The position numbers and the translations under genes are program-made. A stretch of 64,000 nucleotides of DNA from an uncultured Clostridia bacterium (GTDB lineage Bacteria > Bacillota > Clostridia > Christensenellales > UBA1242): positions 97,604 to 161,603 of the forward strand of contig CANQKH010000001.1 in the NCBI GenBank assembly GCA_947624415.1. The letters run 5' to 3'. Below the pieces are notes generated by a model. It ran no database searches. It worked only from the letters and a program-made list of their open reading frames with translations, and was not told where the DNA came from. Positions 24,907-32,965 of this stretch are shown piece after piece. Positions within the stretch are counted from its first letter, which is position 1. Each line of letters starts with the position of its first letter.

Positions 24907-25395
24907 ATGATTATAGCAGGTTTCCCTTGTATTGGAAAAACGACAATGGCTAAAAATTTTGATAATGTAATGGACTTATCTTCAACAAAGTTTCATTATA
25001 TTATAGATGATGAATCAATTAACGAGCAAACAAAAGGCAATGAGAGCAATCTCGTTGTTAATCCGCTATGGCCTCAAAATTATATTGATAAACTTCTTAA
25101 AATCCGCGATAGTTATTATATAGTTTTCATTCTTGCCAGAGATTACATTTTGGAAGAATTGAACAGATTAAAAATTGACTATATTATTGCCGTTCCCGAA
25201 GATGGGTTAATGGAAGAATACATTTTGAGAGCAAGGGCAAGAGGCAACAATGCTGATTTCATTAGAGGCTTTGAGTTAAGATATGATAAATGGAGAAATA
25301 TGATGATTTCTCAACCGGTAAAAAAGATATATCTAAAAAAGGGAGAATTTATAGAAACTACATTAAAAAGATTAAATTATTGGGAGGAAAAATGA
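24907..25395 (+). CDS. P-loop NTPase, nucleotide-kinase-like
   Basis: 162 residues. The Walker A motif GFPCIGKTT is at the very N-terminus, followed by a strand ending in D (VMDLSS) and a lid-like segment with several Arg (ILRARARGNNADFIRGFELRYDKW), as in adenylate-kinase-type small-molecule kinases. Related proteins occur in clostridial and phage genomes. It probably phosphorylates a nucleotide or similar ligand. It lacks an upstream Shine-Dalgarno site and may be read from a leaderless message. It overlaps the DUF402 gene through ATGA, and the pair heads an operon of nucleotide-related genes. Confidence 0.75.
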   Translation: MIIAGFPCIGKTTMAKNFDNVMDLSSTKFHYIIDDESINEQTKGNESNLVVNPLWPQNYIDKLLKIRDSYYIVFILARDYILEELNRLKIDYIIAVPEDGLMEEYILRARARGNNADFIRGFELRYDKWRNMMISQPVKKIYLKKGEFIETTLKRLNYWEEK

Positions 25396-25946
25396 GACAA
25401 AAATTTATAGACAAAGTATATATGAGAGAGGTTCTTGACAAAGAATGGTATCTTGAAAAAGATGAAAAACTTAATGGTTATATCGCCTTAAAGTATGTTA
25501 AGGAGATTTCAAAACCTTTAACTGCATTTAGTAATGGCAAGAAGTATGTAGGGCTGGATAATGGATACTCAATCCTGGAATATGTTCCTCTTGATAGGAA
25601 GTATAATTGCAGAGTTTTCTTTGATATATTAAACAGACCGCTTTGCTTTTACTTTGATATAAACAATGGCTCGGGAATTGAAAATGACATTCCTTGGTAT
25701 GATGATTTATATCTTGATGTAACCATGGAATGTCCAACTATTACAGAAATTGGCTATTATGTTCGCCTTGATGATGAAATGGAATTTAAAATGGCAAAGA
25801 AAGAGGGCAAAATTGACGAGGAAACATACAATGCCGGATATAAAGTTGCTATGGATTTAATGCAGGAACTTAGAGAACAAAAAAATGATATTGTAAATAG
25901 ATGTCAATTTGATTTGTTTAGAATAAAAACTTTATTGAATTTATAG
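25392..25946 (+). CDS. DUF402 nucleoside phosphatase-like protein
   Basis: 184 residues. I start at ATG 25392, behind GGGAGG and overlapping the preceding stop by four bases, not at the track's 25290. The order of elements is that of the DUF402/Ntdp family: RVFFDILNRPLCFYFDINNG, then DLYLDVTMEC, LDDEMEFKMAKKEGKIDEETYNAGY. In family members (S. aureus Ntdp, FomD) the acidic residues bind metal and the enzyme removes phosphate from nucleoside di- or triphosphates or from a nucleotidyl-linked intermediate. FomD does this in fosfomycin biosynthesis. Placement between a P-loop kinase and an NDP-kinase-like protein fits nucleotide chemistry. Confidence 0.8.
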   Translation: MRQKFIDKVYMREVLDKEWYLEKDEKLNGYIALKYVKEISKPLTAFSNGKKYVGLDNGYSILEYVPLDRKYNCRVFFDILNRPLCFYFDINNGSGIENDIPWYDDLYLDVTMECPTITEIGYYVRLDDEMEFKMAKKEGKIDEETYNAGYKVAMDLMQELREQKNDIVNRCQFDLFRIKTLLNL

Positions 25947-25954
25947 GAGTAATT

Positions 25955-26578
25955 GTGAAAAAATTTGGAATCTTTGTTATTAAGCCAGACGCACTAAACG
26001 AGCAAGACTTACGAATTATAAAAGAGGGGTTGACCAGCCGTGGTTTTTCATGCGATTTATGCTTCCGTCTCAAAAATTATTGCGATGTTATGCAAAAATA
26101 CAGAGAGACAGATATTAAATTTAAAAACAAGGAGAATGCCGAGGCGGAAATTAAAGGTTGCGGAGTTGCATTAAGTGCGTATAGGCAACTTTTTGGGAGC
26201 TCGGAAGGAATAGTCATGCTAATTCCACTGAGAAAAGAATCTTTCAAAGAGTTTTACGATCGGGCAGATGTCGCAAAAAGAGAGATTCGCCAACAGATCG
26301 AAGAGAAAAGGGGATATTGCTATGCCTATGTAGATTATTTGACAAATCCTCACTTAACAAAAATGACTCTAGGCGAATATAGTATTCTTAAGAATAAAGA
26401 CAAAACTAATATCAACAAAGCTTATATTAATGGAATACATCTAGAAGATTATGAATGTCTTGAAAATAATTTCTGCTTGAACTTTATGGTGGAGAATGGC
26501 ATAATATCAAAGGGCAATAAAATTGATTTAGACTCACTATTAGATGGTTTTCAAGATGAAGATGAAAGAATTTATTAA
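25955..26578 (+). CDS. Stand-alone NDP-kinase-like protein
   Basis: 207 residues from GTG 25955 behind AGGAGT. KKFGIFVIKPDALNEQDL matches the start of nucleoside diphosphate kinases, and YINGIHLEDYE places a His where the catalytic phospho-histidine lies. The rest is longer and more divergent than true Ndk (about 140 residues), and the HGSD signature is changed to HLED. It is a paralogue of the N-terminal half of the NDPK-PHP fusion at 18222-19682, sharing INGIHLED. I infer a specialised phosphotransfer or nucleotide-binding protein rather than housekeeping Ndk. It overlaps the next gene by about 20 bases. Confidence 0.78.
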   Translation: MKKFGIFVIKPDALNEQDLRIIKEGLTSRGFSCDLCFRLKNYCDVMQKYRETDIKFKNKENAEAEIKGCGVALSAYRQLFGSSEGIVMLIPLRKESFKEFYDRADVAKREIRQQIEEKRGYCYAYVDYLTNPHLTKMTLGEYSILKNKDKTNINKAYINGIHLEDYECLENNFCLNFMVENGIISKGNKIDLDSLLDGFQDEDERIY

Positions 26579-27725
26579 AATAATAGAAGACGAGATTAGT
26601 GCTTTTGAAACTGAACCGATATCGTTGGAATTTAAAAATTTGGCAACTATAAAATATGTTTTGGTCAAGTTGTCAAATATTTGTTCGCGAGATGATCGGT
26701 TCTTTTTGTTTAAGGAAAATATTGCTTTAAGACGCAAAATTTACAACAAACATCTCTTTTTAAATAAAAAAAGGATATTTGTTTCTTGCAAATCCTATTG
26801 TCTTCTAGTTCAAAAAATATTAAAGGAACTGGGTGTTGAGACGACTTTATTTTCGGCGGGGCAAGATGAATTTAAGCATTTTGCACTTTTATACATATAT
26901 GAAAATAAAAAATACTACATTGACCCCTTGCATGATCTTGTAAATTTTAAAATAGGTGCAAAAACTCAATATTTTTGCAGTGAATACACCAAAATTGCTG
27001 ATCTGACCGTGTTGGATGGCGAGAAACAGCAAATTTTAGATAGATTGATAAAATACGATGATTGTTATAATAAATTTTTAGAAAATTTTGATGCACAGCA
27101 AGGTATAGGCGAGATAGACAAAAGTATTAAAAGTATAATGTTTAATTCAAGTCTCATTTCAGTTGCTGATTCTATAATATTTTTAAATAAACTCATAGAT
27201 GATATCTCTTTTCAAAATAAAGAAAAAATTAAAATTTCATTTTGCCGCACCTTAAAGAATATACAACTGCAAGATAAAATCAAAATAATGAAGGGGACGA
27301 ATGGTGTGTGCATTCAATATATGGATGAAATAATCTATTATTTTCCTTTACAAAAAATTTTTATTAAAAGATCTTTTGCTATTAAAGACATTTACATTAA
27401 ACCAAAATATAAATTGAGTTTATATAAATATCTTAGAGATAACAATGTTAATCGTCAAATTTTAGACAACATATTTTTTCAAAAATTATTCATACAATTA
27501 GAAAAAAAGTTTAATTTGAATGATAAGGACATAAGCATAATTGACGGTGAAGTTTGTGTTAAGAAATTAAATTTAAAATTTTTCATTTACAAACGCAAAT
27601 ACCTTTGCGTAATGGAGAATAATGGGGATTTTTATTACAAAATCACATTAAATGGTAAATTTGTAAAAAAATATGTTAAAGTTAAACATTTTACTAAAAG
27701 GGCATTAAAAGAATTATCCAAATGA
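26556..27725 (+). CDS. Transglutaminase/papain-like protein, unknown role
   Basis: 389 residues; several Met codons (26544, 26556, 26562) could start it, all within the end of the preceding gene and none with a clear Shine-Dalgarno site. Residues about 75-140 carry a plausible transglutaminase-fold triad: VSCKSYCLLVQKILKELGVETTL (Cys), FKHFALLYI (His), YYIDPLHDL (Asp). The C-terminal 250 residues are Lys-rich, beta-rich and unrecognised. Such folds act as proteases, amidases or transferases. It is the last gene of the P-loop/DUF402/NDPK operon. The function is not known. Confidence 0.65.
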   Translation: MKMKEFIKIIEDEISAFETEPISLEFKNLATIKYVLVKLSNICSRDDRFFLFKENIALRRKIYNKHLFLNKKRIFVSCKSYCLLVQKILKELGVETTLFSAGQDEFKHFALLYIYENKKYYIDPLHDLVNFKIGAKTQYFCSEYTKIADLTVLDGEKQQILDRLIKYDDCYNKFLENFDAQQGIGEIDKSIKSIMFNSSLISVADSIIFLNKLIDDISFQNKEKIKISFCRTLKNIQLQDKIKIMKGTNGVCIQYMDEIIYYFPLQKIFIKRSFAIKDIYIKPKYKLSLYKYLRDNNVNRQILDNIFFQKLFIQLEKKFNLNDKDISIIDGEVCVKKLNLKFFIYKRKYLCVMENNGDFYYKITLNGKFVKKYVKVKHFTKRALKELSK

Positions 27726-27850
27726 AATTACTTTTAGATATGATTGCTAAAATAGCGATGTGAAACATTTTTAACATGTGTTTCCTATTAATTTTACAAG
27801 ATTGTTTGGGTTTTGGGTTGAAATATGATATAGTTATTTAAGGGGTTTAT

Positions 27851-28348
27851 ATGAAAATATTTTATGTCCATCATGCAAATAGAAAAATTGATGGCGAGCC
27901 GACTCAAGACGATTCGTTAACAAAAATTGGAGAAAAAGATGCTAAAAACATAGCAAAAACTTTTGAAAAACTAAAAGACAAATATGATATAAAAGCAATA
28001 TACACTTCGAGATTTTTTAGATGCAAGAAAACATCTCAAATCATTAATAAAAAACTAAACGTCCCAGTTTACGAGGATTGTCGGCTTGATGAATTTAAAA
28101 GCGTTGTCAAAGAAACATGGGCAGAATGTCAAAAAAGGATAATTTCATTGTTAAAAGAGATTGTTTATAAATATAATGAAAACGATACTGTATTATGTGT
28201 TACAAGTGGGGTTAATTTAACGGCTTTTGTAGTAGTTGCGTATAATTTGCAACCAGACGAGTTTTTACCATTCCCGATTGTAACCTCATGTTCACCGATA
28301 GGGTTTGAAATTTCCAAAAACGATTTTAATAGGTTTTGCAAGGTTTAG
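27851..28348 (+). CDS. Histidine-phosphatase-fold protein with altered active site
   Basis: 165 residues behind AAGGGG. The layout is that of the phosphoglycerate-mutase/histidine phosphatase branch: IFYVHHANR in place of LIRHGET, AIYTSRFFRCKKTSQII for the second motif (kept Arg), then VYEDCRLDEF. The first Arg is Val, and the position of the second catalytic His (VSHG) reads VTSGVNLTAF. The fold is likely kept, while normal phosphatase activity may be lost. It is a single-gene unit. A second RHG-variant protein lies at 61342. Confidence 0.78.
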   Translation: MKIFYVHHANRKIDGEPTQDDSLTKIGEKDAKNIAKTFEKLKDKYDIKAIYTSRFFRCKKTSQIINKKLNVPVYEDCRLDEFKSVVKETWAECQKRIISLLKEIVYKYNENDTVLCVTSGVNLTAFVVVAYNLQPDEFLPFPIVTSCSPIGFEISKNDFNRFCKV

Positions 28349-28425
28349 GGATGTATAATAATTGAGGAGAAAGAGAACGTTTGAGCAAGAAAATCTTGTT
28401 TAGGGTTTATTTTTAAGGAGGGGTT

Positions 28426-28662
28426 ATGTCAAAAATTATAAATTTCACAAAAGGGGCTTCTGGCATATCGTCAAGAAGTGGAAAACCGGTTGAGGTTGAA
28501 TGTATTTATGACGTTCAGGTTTTGCCAGACGGATCTAAAATGGTTGTTATAAAAACTTATAATAAGGCGAGTAAAAATGCAGGAATTTCTCAAGCAATCC
28601 ATTTTACAAAGGATTCTGCTTTGAAATTAATTGAAATTTTTAAAAAAGAATTTAACTTATAA
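28426..28662 (+). CDS. Small unrecognised protein (78 aa)
   Basis: It starts behind a strong AAGGAGG at spacing 4-5 and is 78 residues: INFTKGASGISSRSGKPVEVECIYDVQVLPDG and a charged C-terminus. It is soluble, with no Cys pairs or motif I recognise. The next gene begins 50 bases after its stop. Confidence 0.6.
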   Translation: MSKIINFTKGASGISSRSGKPVEVECIYDVQVLPDGSKMVVIKTYNKASKNAGISQAIHFTKDSALKLIEIFKKEFNL

Positions 28663-28711
28663 AATTTTTAAGGCTAAGATCAAGGCAAATTGTTATTTTC
28701 AAGGAGTTATT

Positions 28712-29206
28712 GTGAAATTCGAGATTAAAAAGTTTGAACAAAAGCATAAAGATCAAGTTTATAAATTTATAGAAAAAGAATGGGGAGCGTTAAACATTGT
28801 ATCCCGTGGCAAGATGTTTTACGTAGAGAATTTGAATGGTTTTGTTGCCGTAAATAATGAAAAGGTGATGGGCTTTGTTCTTTACAATATTGAAAATAAT
28901 GAATGTGAGATAATTGTCATTTACAGTGATATTGAAAACAAGGGTATTGGTTCGGCATTAATAAATTCAATGAAAAACTTTGCTAAAGAAAACAAATGCA
29001 AAAGACTATTTCTTATTACAACAAACGACAATATTCGAGGATTTGAATTTTATCAAAAGAAAGGATTTACAATTGCAAAAATTCATATCGGTGCCATTAA
29101 AAATTCAAGAAAAATGAAACCACAAATTCCTTTAATTGCCGACAATGGTATTCCTATTAGAGATGAAATAGAATTGGAGATAAAGTTAAACAGCCCAATT
29201 TTATAA
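28712..29206 (+). CDS. GNAT-family N-acetyltransferase
   Basis: I place the start at GTG 28712, six bases after AAGGAG. The track's 28631 start overlaps the previous gene and lacks a site. The 164-residue protein has the GNAT core: VMGFVLYNIENNECEIIVIYSDIENKGIGSALINSM, where the Q/R-x-x-G-x-G/A acetyl-CoA loop reads KGIGSAL, and a late FYQKKGF strand-helix. It acetylates an unknown amine substrate. The family is clear, the substrate is not. Confidence 0.85.
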   Translation: MKFEIKKFEQKHKDQVYKFIEKEWGALNIVSRGKMFYVENLNGFVAVNNEKVMGFVLYNIENNECEIIVIYSDIENKGIGSALINSMKNFAKENKCKRLFLITTNDNIRGFEFYQKKGFTIAKIHIGAIKNSRKMKPQIPLIADNGIPIRDEIELEIKLNSPIL

Positions 29207-29293
29207 AATCATTTATGTTTATTTGGCATCGCCACTATTTGCATGAAACAACAATTAGGGGACTTTCGACGTCAAATATTGGCATGCTTTTGT

Positions 29294-29321
29294 TTGACAA
29301 AATTCATACATTTGATATAAT
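29294..29321 (+). promoter_or_regulatory. Promoter of the SDR gene
   Basis: TTGACA (29294), 16 bases, TATAAT (29316). ATG 29339 follows, with GGGAG five bases upstream. Confidence 0.65.
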
Positions 29322-29338
29322 ATTAGTTGGGAGTTAAT

Positions 29339-30055
29339 ATGAGATACGTTTTAATTACTGGTGCCGGAGACGGCGTTGGAAAAGCAACGGCAAAATTGTT
29401 AAAGAATGAAAAACTTTTGCTTGTTGACCGCGATGAAAAGAATTTAAAGAAAACTGCACAAAACTTGAATGCAGAATATTTTGTCTGCGACATAACAGAC
29501 ATAAATCAAATAAATGAATTAAAGATTTATGTCGAGAAAAACTTTGCCAAACTTGACACAATAATAAGTTGTGCAGGAGTTTGGACAAAAGGTGAAATTT
29601 CACAATTAAATGACAAGCATTTTGCCGAAATAAACAGACTTGAAAGAATCAAAGATTTGCTTGATACAAACACCTTTGGGACAATTGCAATTATAACAAC
29701 TTTTGCTCCTATTTTAATCAAAAACAAAAAGGGTCAAATAATAAATGTAAATTCTCAAAGTGGTGTCGAGACAGAGGAATTTTGTCCTGTTTACAATGCT
29801 TCAAAGCATGGCGGATATTATTATCGCAAAGCAATTCAAAGAGATTTGGCAAAACATAATGTAAAAATAACAGATGTTTGTCCAGGTCTTATCAAGACAA
29901 ACTTTTATATTCGTGCAAATGATGAACTGCCACAGGAAATAATGAAATTAGGTCTTTCGCCTGAAGAGGTGGCAAAGACAATCAAATATGTTTTTGATAT
30001 GCCACATGAAATAACTATTCCAAGTATTGAAGTCAGACATATTAGCAATTATTGA
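29339..30055 (+). CDS. Short-chain dehydrogenase/reductase
   Basis: 238 residues, started at ATG 29339 behind GGGAG rather than the track's TTG. It has the classic SDR signature: VLITGAGDGVGKATAKLL (TGxxxGxG), a charged residue after strand 2 (LLVDRD, suggesting NADH use), IISCAGVW (NAG-type), INVNSQSGVE (Ser) and YNASKHGGYY (YxxxK). An NAD-linked oxidoreductase with unknown substrate. It is a lone gene with its own promoter and terminator. Confidence 0.9.
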   Translation: MRYVLITGAGDGVGKATAKLLKNEKLLLVDRDEKNLKKTAQNLNAEYFVCDITDINQINELKIYVEKNFAKLDTIISCAGVWTKGEISQLNDKHFAEINRLERIKDLLDTNTFGTIAIITTFAPILIKNKKGQIINVNSQSGVETEEFCPVYNASKHGGYYYRKAIQRDLAKHNVKITDVCPGLIKTNFYIRANDELPQEIMKLGLSPEEVAKTIKYVFDMPHEITIPSIEVRHISNY

Positions 30056-30100
30056 TAAAGAAAACCATCGTTTAAACACTCTCATTTGTAAAAAAAAGAT

Positions 30101-30133
30101 TAACGCACCAAATATGTTTGGTGCGTTTTTGTC
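30101..30133 (+). terminator. Rho-independent terminator after the SDR gene
   Basis: AACGCACCAAA pairs perfectly with TTTGGTGCGTT around TATG, then TTTT. It is one of the strongest terminators in the window. Confidence 0.88.
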
Positions 30134-30284
30134 TATATGTCATAAAAAGGAAAAATTCATTGTTAGTTAGTGCCATGCTTAAATAATGTATTAAAATATT
30201 TTTAATTTTTAAACATTTGTGTTATAAATATATAAATGCAAGAAAAACTTTTCAATAAAAATACAATTTTGGGGGAATTTAAAA

Positions 30285-31133
30285 ATGGCAAAAGGTATAA
30301 AAATTTTAAGAAGAACAAATGAGCAAACGCAAGAAGAATTCAAAGATGATGTGTGCATGGAGTTTAATGAGTTTTTGGAAGATTTTATAATCGAAGGTGG
30401 TGCTTATTACTCTTTGTATCAAACAATCATCGACAGGGCGATGCCAGAATGGGTGTGGTCAGAACCCCAGATAAGATTTAGAGTAGTAAGGTTTGCTGGC
30501 AGGGAAATAAATAAAATTATTGACATAGCGAAGAAGGCAGAGGAAGCACCAGTAGTAGATACTAGATACTACAGAGATTTATACAGAAAATATGAGGGTT
30601 CCGATAAATCATTAACAATATTACAGCAAATAACGAATGAATTTTTATCGGTATTCAATGAGATGACTCGTTTAATTGATTTTACATATGATAAGGTGTT
30701 TCAGCAAAAGATTGACTCAAGCACAAAGAATTATGTAAGGCCAATAGGGCAAACAAAAGAAGAGTTTAAAGACAATGCACGCGCTGAATATAAAGAGTTT
30801 GTAGCCGAGTTTTTTGCCAAACATGGTGCATATTTGGATATGTATAAAGCAATGCTTGATTATTCTGCGAGTTGTGGGCAAGCGGCAAATAATCAATTTT
30901 TAAAAAGGGTCAATTTGTTTTATAATAAAATAAATAATGAAGTTGAAGAAATAATAGAGGAAAAAAATGAGGTGCCATGGCCAAACCTTGCTTATTACAG
31001 GGCATTATATAAGAAGTATGAAGAATCGGACAAGTCGCCAAATACAATGGAGCAAATGACAAATGAATTTTTATCTGCTATTAACGAACTTATTAGCAAA
31101 TTAGAAAAAAAGTGCAAATCGTTAAAACGATGA
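30285..31133 (+). CDS. Unrecognised protein made of two tandem ~140-residue repeats
   Basis: 282 residues behind GGGGG. The two halves align: TQEEFKDDVCMEFNEFLEDF...GGAYYSLYQTIIDRA and TKEEFKDNARAEYKEFVAEF...HGAYLDMYKAMLDYS, each ending with YYR(D/A)LY(R/K)KYE(G/E)SDKS and a TNEFLS helix. It is wholly alpha-helical in prediction, with no signal peptide, membrane segment or catalytic motif. The repeat implies recent intragenic duplication. No known family is recognised. Confidence 0.75.
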   Translation: MAKGIKILRRTNEQTQEEFKDDVCMEFNEFLEDFIIEGGAYYSLYQTIIDRAMPEWVWSEPQIRFRVVRFAGREINKIIDIAKKAEEAPVVDTRYYRDLYRKYEGSDKSLTILQQITNEFLSVFNEMTRLIDFTYDKVFQQKIDSSTKNYVRPIGQTKEEFKDNARAEYKEFVAEFFAKHGAYLDMYKAMLDYSASCGQAANNQFLKRVNLFYNKINNEVEEIIEEKNEVPWPNLAYYRALYKKYEESDKSPNTMEQMTNEFLSAINELISKLEKKCKSLKR

Positions 31134-31156
31134 TGTGCTTGTTTTTTAAAAAATGG

Positions 31157-31185
31157 TTGAAAATGTCTTTATAATATGATATAAT
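31157..31185 (+). promoter_or_regulatory. Promoter of the transglutaminase-like gene
   Basis: TTGAAA (31157), 17 bases ending TGA (extended -10), TATAAT (31180). The next gene starts at 31220. Confidence 0.65.
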
Positions 31186-31219
31186 AAAAATAGTTAAAAG
31201 CAGTTAAAATGGAGTTGTA

Positions 31220-32365
31220 ATGAATATAGAAATTAATCAAAAATTAAAAGAATCTATTTTAAAAACCCTTCCACCCAATTATTCTAATTTGGAGAAAGCG
31301 GTATATATTTATCAACAACTTTGTCTAAAAACCGAATATGCAATGGATTATTATTTGGAGGAAGAAAAGGTTAAAGATAATTATAGAGATGTTTCAAACT
31401 TGTCAAAAGTTGACGGCGAAGGCAATAAAGATGTAGTTTGTTTTACATTTAATGCCATTTATTTAAAGTTGCTTGTGGATGCAGGGGTTATAGATGAGCA
31501 ACAAATGGAGGCAAACGACGTTGGAAAAAGCGATAAATTGTCTAGTATTCATCAAGAGGTTGTGTTTGATATAGATGGACATGAATATAGTTGCGATTCA
31601 ACATATGGGGTGCTAGACAATAATGATTTAGCATTATTAAAGTATTCTTGTAATAAAATGAGCGGGTTTTTATGTTATTATGATGAAGAAGGACAACAAC
31701 TTTTGGAAGAAGCAATTAAAAAAGTCCAGGCAAAAAGCCTAAGTTTGAGTGATTTGTCAAAAAGATATAATGAAATAAAAGAGAAAGAGGGCGAAGTAAA
31801 GAACAAACCATTATCGGAAAGAGTTGATATGTTTTTACGTTGTGTTCAACAAGGTGATTTAGATTACTCCATGAAATCATTTACGCATTTATTAAAACTC
31901 AAACAAATATTATTCACGGGACAGGAATTGGGCAAAGAAAGTGTAACAGAGAATATTGATTTAGTATTTACAAAGGATGTTAAAGACAATGAAGAATATA
32001 AAGCATTTTTATTCTTTAATGATTTGGGTTATGTAAATGACTTAGGATATGAAAATTTTGATAAACTTCGTGTTTTTGAAATATCTTTAAAAGATCAACA
32101 AGTTAAAGAAGTTTCCGTTGAAGATGTCAGGGAACGTTGTAAACGGGGAGAATTAAGGACACGCGATAACAAACACGACATTCAAAGTTATATGAAATTA
32201 ATACAGAGAGGAAGACTTAAATTAGACACGATATTTGAAGGCGAACCAAAGTATGACCGAAATCAAAAACCTATAAATGTTGCATATTATGTTCGGACTC
32301 ACATTTTGACTGGTGAGAAAGAAAAATTAAGTCAAGATCAAATTAATTCAATGGAGATGGAGTAA
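31220..32365 (+). CDS. Transglutaminase-like fold protein, unknown role
   Basis: 381 residues. The N-terminal 150 residues look like a transglutaminase/cysteine-protease fold: KAVYIYQQLCLKTEYAMDY, then KDVVCFTFNAIYLKLLVDAGV (Cys), SIHQEVVFDIDGHEYSCDSTYG (His, Asp). The C-terminal part is rich in Lys and Glu and unassigned. There is no signal peptide, so it is cytoplasmic and differs from secreted members. A small gene follows after four bases, probably co-expressed. It shows no evident similarity to the gene at 26556 beyond the triad layout. Confidence 0.65.
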   Translation: MNIEINQKLKESILKTLPPNYSNLEKAVYIYQQLCLKTEYAMDYYLEEEKVKDNYRDVSNLSKVDGEGNKDVVCFTFNAIYLKLLVDAGVIDEQQMEANDVGKSDKLSSIHQEVVFDIDGHEYSCDSTYGVLDNNDLALLKYSCNKMSGFLCYYDEEGQQLLEEAIKKVQAKSLSLSDLSKRYNEIKEKEGEVKNKPLSERVDMFLRCVQQGDLDYSMKSFTHLLKLKQILFTGQELGKESVTENIDLVFTKDVKDNEEYKAFLFFNDLGYVNDLGYENFDKLRVFEISLKDQQVKEVSVEDVRERCKRGELRTRDNKHDIQSYMKLIQRGRLKLDTIFEGEPKYDRNQKPINVAYYVRTHILTGEKEKLSQDQINSMEME

Positions 32366-32369
32366 ATTG

Positions 32370-32600
32370 ATGACATTAAAAGAAATAAGGCAAAAAGTCC
32401 TTGAAAAATTAAAGTATTATAAAAGTATTAATGATGATGACAATTTAGAAAAATTCATGTTGATATATGATATTTTGTGCCAAGATGATGCCCTTATAAA
32501 ACTAGATTATCAGGTCGCCATAAATATTTTAAATGATATTTATATGGATAATGAAGTTGCAAAAAAAGTTTATGCGGAAATAGTAAATCAAACTAAATAA
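32370..32600 (+). CDS. Small unrecognised protein (76 aa)
   Basis: Started at ATG 32370, four bases after the preceding stop, with GGAG upstream. It is a helical, acidic-basic protein of 76 residues with no recognised motif. Tight spacing implies co-translation with the transglutaminase-like gene, so it may be a partner or inhibitor; that is inference. Confidence 0.6.
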   Translation: MTLKEIRQKVLEKLKYYKSINDDDNLEKFMLIYDILCQDDALIKLDYQVAINILNDIYMDNEVAKKVYAEIVNQTK

Positions 32601-32648
32601 GAGTTGCATAAAAATAACATTGTTAAATTCAAAAAAAAATAATTTTAA

Positions 32649-32676
32649 GTTCGGTTTTATACCGGGCTTTTTTGCT
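32649..32676 (+). terminator. Rho-independent terminator
   Basis: GTTCGGT pairs with ACCGGGC (two G-T pairs) around TTTAT, followed by a T run. It ends the small two-gene transcript. Confidence 0.7.
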
Positions 32677-32734
32677 CTATTTATGGGGGGAATAAATAGT
32701 TTGTCAAGTTTTTCTTGAAAGTGGGAGTAAAAAG

Positions 32735-32763
32735 TTGCAATAAAAAGTCGTGTGTGTTATAAT
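32735..32763 (+). promoter_or_regulatory. Strong promoter upstream of hsdM
   Basis: TTGCAA (32735), exactly 17 bases, TATAAT (32758). It lies about 200 bases before hsdM and just ahead of the candidate structured RNA. Confidence 0.65.
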
Positions 32764-32769
32764 ATTTCA

Positions 32770-32880
32770 AATGTTGCTATGGAGAAAATAATAAATGTCC
32801 GTATTCCCTTATTAATAAAAAAATAAAAATTTGTCATAAAAAAAGACAAGTTCAAATAAGCATAGGCGGACATTTTTTAA
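32770..32880 (+). ncRNA. Candidate structured small RNA or attenuator leader of hsdMSR
   Basis: Starting about seven bases after the TATAAT box, the segment contains AAATGTCCG (32793) and its exact complement CGGACATTT (32867), enclosing an inner hairpin (ATTTGTC/GACAAGT). The outer stem ends in a T run. The gene-free stretch 32601-32965 thus holds a terminator, a promoter and this element. It could be a small RNA of about 110 bases, or a leader that stops part of the transcription into hsdM. No known RNA family is recognised. Confidence 0.4.
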
Positions 32881-32965
32881 ATGTGCAAAAACTTTTAAAA
32901 GTAATTTCTTAAAAAGGGCAATTTATATAAAAACCTTTTTGACAATAAAAAAATGAGGTGCGACT

